A stretch of DNA of 64,000 nucleotides, taken from positions 496,001-560,000 of the forward strand of contig MU867072.1 in NCBI GenBank assembly GCA_033725935.1, read 5' to 3'. The notes under the pieces were generated by a model. The model was given only the letters and a program-made list of their open reading frames with translations. It was not told where the DNA came from and made no database searches. Shown piece by piece: positions 53,897-64,000 of the stretch. The position numbers and the translations under genes are program-made. Positions within the stretch are counted from its first letter, which is position 1. Each line of letters begins with the position of its first letter. This stretch comes from Cladorrhinum sp. PSN259. Its lineage: Eukaryota; Ascomycota; Sordariomycetes; Sordariales; Podosporaceae.

Positions 53897-55167
53897 ATGG
53901 CTATTCGCGAGGATATCGTGGCTTCGGCGGCTACCTGTACGTCTTCCCTCTCAAACATTCGACATCCACTTTTGGTTCCGTCTCCTTTCATTCGATGCGT
54001 GTGTACAACCGACTGACAAGACATGTCGTAACTTTTAGTCCTCCAGGACCCGTCTGTTGCCTCTACGCCAATCGAAAAGAAGATCGCATTTCTTCAGGCC
54101 AAGAATTTGACGCAAGAAGAGGTCACTTCCGCACTTGCTCGCGTCGGTCATCAACCAGCGGCCGCACAAGGATATGGCCCTCAGGCTGTGTCGTCTCCTG
54201 TCGCACAACAACCCCCTCAGGCATTCTATAACAACCAGCCATACCCATATCCCCCATACACATGGCAAGGACAGCAACAGCAACAGCAACAGCAAGCCCC
54301 ACCGAGGAGGGATTGGCGTGACTGGTTTATCATGGCGACTGTAGTCAGTGGTGTATCTTATGGACTGTACTCCTTGGGCAAGGTATGTCCACCTCACCAT
54401 CATGAAATCTGATCACCTCGAGTGTGCTAACACTATTGCCGCAGCGTTATGTTTACCCTCTTGTCGCGCCTCCGACACCTGATCGGCTTGAGCAGGACAA
54501 GAAGAGCATCGATGAGCAGTTCGAAAAGGCATTTGCCCTCGTCGAGCAGCTTGCTAAGGATACCGAGGAACTTAAGAATGCCGAGGCCGCTAGAACTACG
54601 AAGCTTGACACGACTGTTTCCGAACTTGAGACTGTTATGGGTGATCTCAAGTCTGCGAATCGAAGACGCGACGACGAGGCTCAGCGTATCAGAGACGACG
54701 TTCAGAACCTCAAGGAGAGCATCCCACGGGCTATGAACAACCAGAAGGAGTTGACGGATAACAGGTTGCGCGAGATCAATGCTGAGCTTAAGAGCCTCAA
54801 GACCCTGATCACGCAGCGCATGAACCCGGCCACCGCATCAACCAGCACCAGCAGCTACATGCGCCCAGGCCTTGGAGGTGTTGGAACCACAACCGCTTCG
54901 AGCCCTGCTGTGACGCCGGCGCCTGCTGCAGCTGCTTCTGTCGAGAGCACCAAGGATGAGCCCAAGGAGGAGGCCAACAGTCGCACCTCGTCTCCCTTTG
55001 GCAGCGGTATTCAGGCCAAGGCGTCAATCCCCGCATGGCAGATGATGGCTTCCAAGAAGGCCACATCTTCGTCTTCGACGGCGGCAGGCGCTTCCTCTTC
55101 CACACCGGCTGTTAATGGCACTGCCGACGCTGGCAGCGGTGCGACAGAGGCTACTGCGAGTCCCTGA
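53897..55167 (+). CDS. PEX14: Peroxin Pex14, docking component of peroxisomal import
   Basis: Three exons (53897-53936, 54039-54382, 54445-55167) give 368 aa. Pex14 sits in the peroxisome membrane and docks the cargo receptors Pex5 and Pex7. The first intron (102 nt) cuts the N-terminal Pex5-binding domain; joined, it reads MAIREDIVASAATFLQDPSV and KKIAFLQAKNLTQEEV. A Pro/Gln-rich linker with a run of eight Gln leads into one membrane segment at about 108-128 (WFIMATVVSGVSYGLYSLGK), which ends exactly at the second intron. A coiled coil follows at about 140-240, then an Ala/Ser/Thr-rich tail that carries the conserved IPAWQMM motif near residue 330. Confidence 0.95.
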
Positions 55168-56025
55168 ACTTGTCTTGTGGGACTAGTGTAGATGAATGGG
55201 GGTAGTTTATGTCCATACATATCATTGGAAAGCATGTTGGGATGGTTTTAACGCGAAACCTGGATAGGACTTGGAGGAATATTGGTATATGGTTGCATTC
55301 CATTTTGTGCATCGCTACACCACAGCGGAATTTCTTAGGGCCTGCATATTTAATCGGTGTTTTGCAGGGTTTCATGATGTTTTAAGTAGATGTATGTATA
55401 CAACTTTATTGAGAAAAAAATGGACTTGACTTTACAAAGGGCCCTGCGTGCAGATATTTGGATGCAGGCGGCTGCGGTCTCATCTTCACCTCGGTGAAGG
55501 CGCGCCGAAGGTTGTTACACTACTACACCGCTCTTACATGTAGTGCAGTGCATCTCTCAGAACCCGATTGTGGCCTTTGATTCCTGCAGTCCCATGGCAT
55601 GCAGCTGTCGGACTGCCTCGGCTCTCTCCTCTTTGATGCATGTCTTGATGAAACCTGCCTTGTTCAACAATGACGCTCCAAGTCTTTCAATGCCCGTGAT
55701 GGCCCTGCACTACTGCACGTCTCGTGCTGTCTTTTTGCACAGACTCCTGCGATCCTTGGTGATCTGGATTTTGTGGGGGAAGTTGTCGAAATCTCTGGGC
55801 ATTCTGGGCATCTGAAAAAGGAGATGGAGCAGGGATCTTTGAAGACCCCCTTGTCAATATAATAGCTACCTCGCCTCCTTGGGTATATACCTCGGTCGTC
55901 CAAGTATCATTTTCTCACGTCCAAACCCAACCATCACCTTCATCCTCTGTTCTTTTTCAACTTTCTGAGTGTCTTGATTGTTACGTCTTGCTTTTTTTTT
56001 TTTGATATCCCCAAAAAAATTCATC
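55168..56025. other. Intergenic region with a possible broken small gene
   Basis: PEX14 ends at the left, and the 150 bases before 56026 are the promoter and leader of the esterase gene. Between them a reverse-strand frame at 55557-55811 has protein-like composition but is split by one TAG; it is listed separately. Confidence 0.45.
55557..55811 (-). pseudogene. Candidate small ORF split by one in-frame TAG
   Basis: On the reverse strand an ATG at 55809-55811, directly behind a good splice acceptor (pyrimidine run then CAG), opens 33 codons. A TAG at 55710-55712 follows, and the same frame continues for 50 more codons to a TGA. Both halves look like real protein: FDNFPHKIQITKDRRSLCKK before the stop, and IERLGASLLNKAGFIKTC then EERAEAVRQLHAMGLQES after it. 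The stop could be a C-to-T change of a CAG codon, so the locus may be a recent pseudogene, a readthrough gene, or chance. No family is recognised. Confidence 0.3.
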
Positions 56026-57589
56026 ATGTCGTTCTTTGCCCAACAACCGTCGGCGCCTCGGCCAGCGGACAAGGAGGATAATGATGATACCAGCAACTTT
56101 AGGATCGTGCTGGCCATGATCCCCCATTTGCCCCTTATGGTGCGCACAGCCATCTTCCACATGCTGGGCACCACCAAACAGTCCAAGTATCTCGACCTGC
56201 GGACAGAAATGATCGTCAACCTTCTCCGGGCATTCATCAACCCATCTACACCAAAGTCAATCAGCTCAACTCAAAGGATGCTGAACAGATGGCCACCCGT
56301 TAAAGGCAAAATCTGGATCGCCAACTACGCCCTCCCATCCCCTCTTCCATCAGCCGACACCGAGAGCATCCAAACTCTGGTGTCCCAAGTAATCGACGAA
56401 CTCAGTCCCACAGGCGAATCTCTCAGGCACGCATACACCATGCCTTCCGTAGACTCGATCTCAGCCGAATGGACAGGCTACCGAAAAGACGCCACGTCTT
56501 CGTCTCCTTTACCTCCTGACCTCTCCCAGCGGGCTCTCTACGAAGAGCTAATGAAGGAGGTCACATCCCCCATTACGGTTCTCTACTTCCACGGCGGCGC
56601 CTACTGGCTCATGGACCCGGCCTCCCACAGACCAACCACCAAGTCTCTTGCCAGAGCAACAGGCGGAAGAGTCTACTCGGTCCGGTACCGCCTCTCGCCG
56701 CAAAACGCATTCCCCGCGGCTCTCATAGACGCTTTGGTATCTTACCTCACACTCCTCTACCCGCCGCCAGGAGCATTCCACGAGCCAGTCAAACCAGAAC
56801 ATGTAGTCTTCGCAGGGGACTCGGCCGGGGGGAACCTCGCGCTTTCGCTGCTGCAGTTCATACTCCACCTAAACCGGACCCCCGGTACCACCCCTCTGAT
56901 ATGGAACGGTCAGGCACTGGAAAGGGGAAGCATCCCTCTGCCGGCCGGCGCAGCACTCAACTCTCCCTGGATGGATGTAACCCATTCTTCGGCATCGTGC
57001 ACCGTCAATGCGGAATTCGATTACTTGCCTGATCCTAGGGTCTTGTCGAAATCGGATGAGAAGAGGCCGGCTTGCAAGGCTTGGCCTACCAGCCCTGCAA
57101 GGAGACACGTCTACGTTGATGACTTGCTGTTGAATCATCCGCTCGTGACGGTGATGTTGGCGCCCAGCTGGAAGGGAAGCCCGCCGGTTTGGATGTGCAC
57201 GGGGTGGGAGTTGCTGGCTGATGAGGATAGGTATGTTGCGCAGAAGATGTGGAAGAACGACGGGGTGGTGGTCAGGTATGAGGAGTACGAGGGGATGCCG
57301 CATTGTTTTGGGATTATTTTCCCGGGGTTGAAGGCTAGCAGGAGGTGTATGGCGGGATGGGCTGGGTTCATCAAGGAGGTTGTCCAGGGGAAGGTGCAAG
57401 ACGGAAGAAGGGAGGGAGAGGAGGCGGCTGGGAAGGGGAGTAAGTTTTTGGTTATTAATCCGATGACGATGGTGGAGAGGGAGGTTGATGGGAGTGAGGT
57501 TAGCAAGGAGAGCCAGGAAGGGGTTAGGAAGCGGGTTGAGGATGCTATCAAGAATAGGGAGGTCCCTACTGAGGGTGGGATTGCAAAGT

Positions 57590-57594
<5 letters not shown>
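56026..57594 (+). CDS. HSL-type alpha/beta hydrolase with a C-terminal AKL (PTS1-like)
   Basis: Intronless, 522 aa from the ATG at 56026; an in-frame extension upstream is leader-like. It belongs to the hormone-sensitive-lipase group (Abhydrolase_3): the oxyanion motif YFHGGAYW at about 187-194, then VRYRLSPQNAFPAAL, the nucleophile elbow GDSAGGNLAL with Ser at about 266, and a catalytic His in GMPHCFG near 427. A helical N-terminal cap precedes the core. The last three residues are AKL, a standard peroxisomal PTS1 sequence, preceded by a charged KNREVPTEGGI. Location in peroxisomes is therefore likely, which fits its position next to PEX14 but does not depend on it. Substrate is unknown; a lipid or sterol ester is plausible for the family. 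Confidence 0.87.

Positions 57595-57640
<46 letters not shown>
57593..57640. repeat. GA dinucleotide microsatellite, about 24 units
   Basis: An uninterrupted GA run of about 48 bases begins within the stop codon of the esterase gene and extends into its 3' untranslated region. Changes in length would alter only the 3' leader and not the protein, because the TGA itself supplies the first GA. Confidence 0.9.
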
Positions 57641-57645
<5 letters not shown>

Positions 57646-58013
57646 AAGATACTAGAAATAGGGGTTCAGGGTCAGGGAAAAGGATTTGGGTGGGAAATCT
57701 GTAATTACACTCGGTATATAAAGTACATAAATCAAGTTAGTTTTCTGACATTTGAAGCCATTTCTCAACTCCCTATTCTCCTTTGTATCTTACATACCAC
57801 TTACATGTACATACCTACACCCCCTGTGCCAACCGTAAGCAGCAGGGGGGAGGGAGAGTTTCTTGGACCCACCCTTTGCACGTCTTGGCAGCTCCAACCC
57901 TCATCTTCAAGATTTCTCACTCACTTATTTTCACTCACCTCTCTCTCTGTCTCTCTTCCACATTGGGGGCAAACCCACCCTTTTTTTATATCAAAAAAAA
58001 AACAAACAAAAAA
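57595..58013. other. Intergenic region upstream of the DHCR24-like gene
   Basis: After the GA repeat, 370 bases hold a C/T-rich leader with CTCTCT runs and an A-rich stretch just before the ATG at 58014. No further gene is supported. Confidence 0.45.
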
Positions 58014-59537
58014 ATGGCGATGGAGCGGCACGCCCAAACAGTCGCCAAGGTGGCCTCGAAAATCCGCACCTTCTTTGACGCCCGCGAGCCATACCGGATT
58101 TTCCACGGCAGCACAAACAGCACCCGGCCCCGCTTAAACACCAAGCAAATCGACATTTCCTCGCTCGCAAATGTTCTCCAGGTCGACACCCAGCGGAAAG
58201 TCGCGCTGGTGGAACCAAACGTGCCCATGGACCGCCTGGTGGAAGCTACCCTCCAGCACGGCCTGGTGCCCCCGGTCGTCATGGAGTTCCCTGGCATCAC
58301 CGCCGGAGGAGGGTTCGCTGGCACCGCGGGGGAGTCGTCCAGCTTCAGGCACGGATTCTTTGACGATACGGTCAACAGGGTCGAAATGGTGCTTGCTGAC
58401 GGGGAGGTGGTCAACGTCTCCCGACAGGAAAGAGGGGACTTGTTTAGAGGCGCGGCGGGCGCTGTAGGGACGTTGGGCGTCACTACGCTTCTGGAGGTCC
58501 AGCTTATGGAGGCGAAGAAGTTCGTCAAGACCAGGTACAGGAGGACGAGGAGCGTGAGAGAGGCCGTGGAGGCCGTCAGGGAGGAGGTGAGGAAAGAGGG
58601 GAACGACTATGTGGATGGGATTTTGTTCAGCAAGGAGCACGGCGTGGTCATTTCGGGCGAGTTGACGGATACGAAGCCCGAGGGCGTGAAGGAGCAGACA
58701 TTTAGCGGTGCTTGGGATCCGTGGTTTTATTTGCATGCCAAGGAGCGGACTGCCGCCGCTGGCAAGGAGGGGGAGGCTGGGGATGTGGTGGAGGAGTACA
58801 TCCCGCTGGCTGAGTACCTGTTTAGGTATGACCGCGGGGGTTTCTGGGTCGGGGCGGCGGCGTTTGCGTACTTCAAGTTTGTGCCGTTTACTCGCTTCTT
58901 TAGGTGGTTTTTGGATGACTTTTTGCATACGAGGATGATGTATCGCGCTCTCCACGGTTCGGGGGAGAGTGCGCGGTTCGTGGTTCAGGATATTGCGATG
59001 CCGTTTGAAACGACCGAGAGGTTTGTTGATTATACGGCTGATCAGTTGGGTATTTGGCCGCTCTGGCTGTGTCCCTTGAAGAGGAGGGGGCCGCCGACTT
59101 TCCACCCCTTTACTACCCTGCCCGAGGGTGTTGAGAAAAAGGAGGAGGATATGATGCTCAATGTTGGCGTGTGGGGATGGGGTCCATCTAGCCCTGCCAA
59201 GTTTGTGCAGAAGAACAGGGAGCTTGAGGACAAGGTGAGGGAGTTGGGTGGTATGAAGTGGCTGTATGCCCACACCTACTACCCCCAGGAGGAGTTCTGG
59301 CCCATGTACGATGGTCGCCAGTGGTATGATGCTTTGAGAGAGAAGTACAACGCTGGTCACCTCCCGAGTGTTTGGGACAAGGTGCACGTCGACCCAGAGG
59401 CGGCTGGAAATAAGAAGCGCCACTGGCTCAAGAGAATCCCGCCGCTTGGTGGGTTCTATGGTATTTACAAGAGCATTCAGAGCAAGGACTACATGCTGCA
59501 TCGTAATGCTACATGGAAGTGGAAGAAGGAGGACTAA
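58014..59537 (+). CDS. DHCR24-like FAD-linked oxidoreductase (delta24-sterol reductase family)
   Basis: Intronless, 507 aa from the ATG at 58014; the open frame upstream is a pyrimidine-rich leader. The first half is an FAD-binding PCMH domain: FHGSTNSTR, LVEPNVPMDRLVEATLQHGL, VVMEFPGITAGGGFAGTAGE and SSFRHGFFDDTVNRVEMVLADG. The second half (WFYLHAKER, RYDRGGFWVG, TRMMYRALHGSGES, LYAHTYYPQEEFW) matches the C-terminal region of animal DHCR24 and plant DIM. DHCR24 reduces the C24(25) double bond of sterols. Fungal ergosterol uses other enzymes for the side chain, so the substrate of this enzyme is open. The N-terminal membrane anchor of animal DHCR24 is missing, so the protein may be soluble. 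Confidence 0.86.
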   Translation: MAMERHAQTVAKVASKIRTFFDAREPYRIFHGSTNSTRPRLNTKQIDISSLANVLQVDTQRKVALVEPNVPMDRLVEATLQHGLVPPVVMEFPGITAGGGFAGTAGESSSFRHGFFDDTVNRVEMVLADGEVVNVSRQERGDLFRGAAGAVGTLGVTTLLEVQLMEAKKFVKTRYRRTRSVREAVEAVREEVRKEGNDYVDGILFSKEHGVVISGELTDTKPEGVKEQTFSGAWDPWFYLHAKERTAAAGKEGEAGDVVEEYIPLAEYLFRYDRGGFWVGAAAFAYFKFVPFTRFFRWFLDDFLHTRMMYRALHGSGESARFVVQDIAMPFETTERFVDYTADQLGIWPLWLCPLKRRGPPTFHPFTTLPEGVEKKEEDMMLNVGVWGWGPSSPAKFVQKNRELEDKVRELGGMKWLYAHTYYPQEEFWPMYDGRQWYDALREKYNAGHLPSVWDKVHVDPEAAGNKKRHWLKRIPPLGGFYGIYKSIQSKDYMLHRNATWKWKKED

Positions 59538-60001
59538 GATACCTGAGAGAGAGAGAAAAAGAGAGAGTAGGACAGAGGGAGGGGATGGGTGTTGTGGAGA
59601 GTGAAGGTGGACACAATGTAAAACATGTATGACAAAAACCCTTGAATTGTATACCAGCAGATGCCCAAATATGCCCAAATATACTAAATCTTCCCCAACT
59701 TGTCCGACCGAAAAGGTGGTGGCTTTGTGGTTGATCATGATTGATTTGATAACCATATTCTGGGTTAGGGTTCAAGAGGTCAATGACATGTGTAGGTACT
59801 GACAGGGCCCTCCTTGCTGCAACATGCATGCATGAGCTGCCGGCCAAATGACCCCTGTGACGCGGTGGTGCTGTGGCTCCGCTATCGATAGCGCTCCCCT
59901 CCTACAACCAACCCACCTACATGCCCCCCCCCCTTCCTCCGATATACTAGAGCTCGCAAACAAAACATGCGGCGACGACAGCTGCTCGTTGCTCGCCCGG
60001 G
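59538..60001. other. Intergenic region upstream of MDM1
   Basis: This 464-base stretch has a direct repeat of ATGCCCAAAT at about 59661-59682 and a run of ten Cs near 59923-59932. No gene is supported. Confidence 0.45.
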
Positions 60002-63000
60002 ATGATAGCTCTTCAAGGGAGAGACTTGGTGCTTGCCGGCATTGCAAGTTTCGTTGCCTGGGGATATGCTGTCAATTGGTTCCCGGTGCTCCGCTGGGCT
60101 GGCCACGCCTTCGTCGGCGGTGTGGTCGTCGCACTTGGTGCTCTCGCCGCCTTGACCCTACTCACCTCCCGCGGATCCCGACGGCTTGCAAAGATCAAGA
60201 GGATATCCCGACCAAATGGCGTTGTGTTCAATGGCTCGGAAGCATGGAAAAAGGAGGTGGCGGCTCTGCGACAGCGCCAGAGCTACACCAAGATTTCGCT
60301 GTGTCCCGAGTCCCCCAAGTTATCAGCGGCGCTCGACCAAGTTCTTGAGTACATTATCCGCGAATTTATCAGAGTTTGGTTCTCGAGTATCAGCAAGAGT
60401 CCCGTGTTCGAAAATGAGGTGGACAAGGCAATACGGGTCGCCCTGCTCCGGGTCCGCGACCGCATCCAAGAAATCGACCTCGCCGAAGTCATGACCACCC
60501 GGCTTGTCCCCATCATGACGACCCACTTTCGGAACTTTTTGGAAGCGGAGCGGTCGATTAGGGGGCGCAAGCTGAATCGATCAGTTACGGAGACGGAGGA
60601 GCTGGATTTGGCTATTGCGTCAAAGTACAAGGATGGGAAGCTACACCCAGCTGCAAGTCTGGCATTCTCAGACACCAAGACAGCCCAGCAGGACTATTTG
60701 AGAAAGGTTATGGTCAAGATACTACCCAAGGTACTGCCTGAAAATCTACTTGCTTCAAGGGCCGTCTCGACCATCATAAGGGAGATCACTGCATGCGCTG
60801 TCATGTTCCCCGTGATGCAAATGTTGGCGGATCCGGACACTTGGAACCAGCTCATGGAGAATTACGGGCGAAGCATGCTGCAGGATCGGTCTACCGTCCG
60901 AAAACTCCGGGCTGCTTTGGACCAACATGCCTCTCCGGCCCCAAAGTCCAGCAAGGTGGTGGCATTTCCCCGTCTCTCGCCAACGGATAGCGAACGAAGG
61001 TTTGAGAAGTTCATTAGGACGATTCGCAAGGTCAACAACTTGTCTGACGCGAGGCGTTTTCGGAGCGAGGTTGCGAGTCAACTGAAGAGGGACTCGCAGC
61101 AGGAAACCGTTGACCAAGTGTATTTGCGCAGGCTAGAGATGGGCAAAAAGTTGTTGGATCAAAAGGTCTATCATCTGGCAGCTGGAGGAGATCGAAGAAC
61201 TTTGCCACAGACCCCTGACGTTTCCCTACCTGGCACTTCTCCTTCACGCTTGGAGAACGCTTCTCTGGTCGACCTGCTCCGAGACCCATCGGGGCTGTCC
61301 TACTTCATGGAATACATGGACAGACAGAGATTGATGCCCATGGTCCAGTTCTGGCTGGTGGTGGACGGCTTCCGTAATCCGCTTGAGGCTGATGGGCTCG
61401 AGGGAGAACAGCTGCCCCTACAGCTTCCACCATGGACCGAGTCAGACAGGCAGGATCTTGCGCAGATTGACGCCGCATACCTAAGTAGGCCTGAGATCAA
61501 GGTGCTTGACTCCTCAAAGCGCATCATACAAGATTTTCTCAAATCTGGTAAACGAGCAACCCCTGAACAGTACTACCGGGCAAGAAGAGAAATACTCCGA
61601 ACACAAAGCGCGGTTCTTGAAGAGATGCGCGTCAAGCATTTCCAAAATTTTAAAAAGTCAGAGATCTTCTTCAAAGCTTTGGCCGCAGAAGAAGCATCGA
61701 AACGTAACACGGCTGCCGGCCCATCACTTGCGCGCTCTGCATCGTTTAATCCGTCTTCGTCTTCCGCCTCTTCCAAGCCAAATCCGGTCAATCGCCTTGC
61801 CCCAAGATTACAAACAAACCGCCGCGCAGGATCCGCCAATGACCTTCGAGGCATGAACGTTAACGGCGTGAGCGAAGCTGGTCCGTCAGCAATCCCCAAC
61901 ATCAACCACCGCAGATCAGGGTCCATTGACGAAGGATATTCTCCCAGCGCTCCACTGTTTGGTGATGATGACGAGAACGGTGGGGATAACGACCCCATGG
62001 CTGACTCTCTCGCCAGTCTGGACCCCGACATGAGTGGCGCACCGCCAGTCCCAGATACCAAGGTTGTCCAAGCTATGGAGAGGGCGTTGAATAATATTCT
62101 TGAGGATAGCCAATCTGCTGCGCCATCAGCCGAGGATTTGAGGGAGAGTTTGTTTGGCTCCGATGACAATGCTGACAATGGAGAGTTGTTCAAAGGCGGA
62201 AGGATAAGAAAAGCGGTGGTGGGGCCGGAGAGATCACACACGGGAGGTGTTAACTTCCCCAGCTCCAGCCGGGGTTTGGTGGATGCCACCGTATCTGACG
62301 AGTTCCCGGCGAAATCGGGCCGAGTTTCTCTTGATGGCGATCGATCAGGCAAAGGTCAGCAGGGAAAGCCGAGCCTAGCATCCCTGGGGCTTGTCAGCGC
62401 AGCGTCGAGGATCGGCGTATTTGTTGATGACGATCTGTTTGCAGATGAAAACAGGTTTCTGTCCGACGAGCAATCAGACGTCGATGAAGATAAAGACGAG
62501 GATGAGGCAGACGCAGTCCATCAGGCTGCTCCTGGTGACCTTGGGCTCGCAGAAGCCATCACGGTCTTGACGAATGATATAGACAAGTTGGTAACCCAGG
62601 AAGCAGTGGTAGATTCACTGCTGCGGAAGGCTGAGTTGACGAACAACACTGCCGAACTTAGGATCCTACGCAAGTCCAAGGCAAGCTTACAGAGGGAAAT
62701 TCGACGCAAGGAACTGCAGCGGAGACAATATGTCATACAAGAAAGCGACAACAGCTTGTATGGCCGTTCCACAGTCAAGATCAAGCCCGACATTCAAGTC
62801 GGGCGGGACGAGGAGGGCAAGGAATTTGCCATTTACGGAGTCGAAGTATCACGCAATGCGGGAGAAAAGATGCCGGCAGCCACCTGGGTTATCACCAAGC
62901 GATACAGTGAGTTTCTCGAGCTGCACCAAAAACTTCGTACCCAGTATCCATCAGTGCGGAATCTGGATTTTCCTCGGCGTCGAATGGTCATGAAACTCCA

Positions 63001-63941
63001 GAGCGAATTCCTCCAGAAACGTCGCGTGGCGCTAGAAAAGTACCTCAGCGAGCTCCTCCTCCTCCCAGATGTCTGTAGAAGCCGTGATTTGCGAGCTTTT
63101 CTCTCCCAGAGCGTTATTGAGGGCAACTCCACAGCGGATCAAAACGGCAATCGCAGCAAGGACATGATCTCGAGACTGTACGACTCGGTCGCAGACGGCA
63201 TGGAAGACATACTGGGGAGCATTCCGGTGCTCGACCAGCTGTCACTTGCAGGGCAGAACTTGATTGCGGCGGCTACTAACCAGCTCAGCACGATACCTGT
63301 GACTGATTCGGAAGCAGCTTCTTCGAATGGAGTGATACTCAATGCTGCGGAGGCGGAAGCTGAGCTGAACGCATTCGAGTCGAAAGAAGCTGAGCCGTTC
63401 GTCAAACCGATCTGTGACATCTTTTTAGAGGTGTTTGAGCTGAATAAAGGCAATAACTGGCTGAGAGGCAGAGCGGTGGTTGTTGTCTTGCATCAACTGC
63501 TGGGCGGGACTATAGAGCGCAAGCTGAGGGATAATGTCAAGGTGCTTGTGCAGGAGGAGGCTATATTGAAGTATATAGGGCTGCTGAAGGGAGGTTTGTG
63601 GTCTGGAGACGGAGAAACGTTGCCCAAGAATAAGGTGCCTAGAACGGCTGCGGAAAAGGGGAGGACGAGGACGGAGGCGAGCTTGATGCTTGCTACGCTC
63701 CTGCCAGATCTGGCTGGAAGCGTGGTGGGGAGGTTGAATGCGCAAGCGGCGGGGAGGAGAATTTTCGCGACATTGAATAATGGGCGGTTGAAGTGAGTCA
63801 CTTATCCTTTTTTCTTCTCTCCCTTCATCAACATGTGATGATGTCGGTCTTGCTAACAGTGGCTTGCGGTAATCTATCTACAGTGCGCATCTGGCTTTTA
63901 CCTTTTTGGACGAGCTGATTGATGTCTTGTTTGAGTGCTGA
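60002..63941 (+). CDS. MDM1: Mdm1/SNX13-type sorting nexin (PXA-RGS-PX-NexinC)
   Basis: Exons 60002-63792 and 63884-63941 (91-nt intron) give 1282 aa. Mdm1 bridges the ER to the vacuole and to lipid droplets and carries fatty acids. Two hydrophobic helices at about 8-55 anchor it in the ER. A PXA domain spans about 100-290, an RGS-like domain about 418-560 (LVDLLRDPSGLSYFMEYMDR, FWLVVDGFRNPLE), then a long acidic linker, a PX domain at about 915-1045 (WVITKRYSEFLELHQKL with the basic FPRRRM), and the nexin C-terminal domain from about 1130 (ICDIFLEVFELNKGNNWLRG). The last exon supplies the final 19 residues AHLAFTFLDELIDVLFEC, which fit the family. A CTAAC branch site lies about 26 bases before the chosen acceptor. 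Confidence 0.94.
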
Positions 63942-64000
63942 GGCATTGGTAGAGCGTGTCAGGGAGAGTTTGCATAGCAACGGCGTTAATAATTGTCTTT

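Noticed and set aside
58134..59756. 540-codon open frame antisense to the DHCR24-like gene
   Set aside because: It mirrors the codon bias of the real gene, contains no domain, and is rich in Leu, Pro, His and Arg as antisense frames usually are.
1..64000. CRISPR arrays, insertion sequences or integrated viral genes
   Set aside because: The sequence is fungal nuclear DNA; no direct-repeat/spacer pattern, reverse transcriptase, transposase or capsid-type frame was seen.

Overview
The window is nuclear DNA of a filamentous ascomycete, most likely a Sordariomycete. The evidence is short introns (mostly 58-80 nt, with GTRNGT donors and CTRAC-type branch sites), genes a few hundred bases apart on both strands, a single 5S rRNA gene lying alone in an intergenic region (Pezizomycotina scatter their 5S genes), a Zn2Cys6 regulator, a fungal L-galactonate dehydratase and a BCS1-like AAA ATPase. 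I found 26 well supported protein-coding genes, one 5S rRNA gene and one tRNA-Val(AAC) gene. Thirteen of the protein genes were rebuilt across one or more introns, and in each the reading frame closes exactly. No transposon, CRISPR array, integrated virus or clear secondary-metabolite cluster was seen. 

Layout. 0.9-5.7 kb: CCC1-type vacuolar metal transporter, DNAJC9-type J-protein, riboflavin-type deaminase, and a fungal protein of a CTDC/HH/GGH family. 5.7-8.0 kb: gene-poor, with the 5S rRNA gene. 8.0-12.8 kb: a six-exon Zn2Cys6 transcription factor and a membrane-anchored sulfotransferase-like protein. 13.8-24.3 kb: a Ser-rich orphan, L-galactonate dehydratase (LGD1), a 74-aa protein, an F-box protein, TRM8, HOM6, a spliced 107-aa membrane protein and a CCDC174-family protein. 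25.4-28.1 kb: a large single-pass membrane protein. 28.1-36.5 kb: two long intergenic deserts around one Pro/Gly/Met-rich gene. 36.5-49.6 kb: BCS1-like ATPase, HMG-CoA synthase (ERG13), an alpha/beta hydrolase, tRNA-Val and RTT107/Brc1. 49.9-55.2 kb: VPS25, NDC80, PEX14. 56.0-63.9 kb: an esterase ending in AKL, a DHCR24-like FAD oxidoreductase, and the lipid-contact-site protein MDM1. 

Most genes are unrelated housekeeping functions: amino acids (HOM6), sterol precursors (ERG13), tRNA modification (TRM8), kinetochore (NDC80), ESCRT-II (VPS25) and DNA repair (RTT107). Several neighbours share short divergent promoters: J-protein/deaminase, TRM8/HOM6 and NDC80/PEX14. The one suggestive neighbourhood is 53.9-63.9 kb, where a peroxisomal import component, a putative PTS1 esterase, a sterol-reductase-like enzyme and a lipid-transfer tether follow each other on one strand. 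A functional link there is inference only. The least explained items are the 107-aa membrane protein, a stop-interrupted minus-strand frame at 55.56-55.81 kb, and the 28-36 kb deserts.
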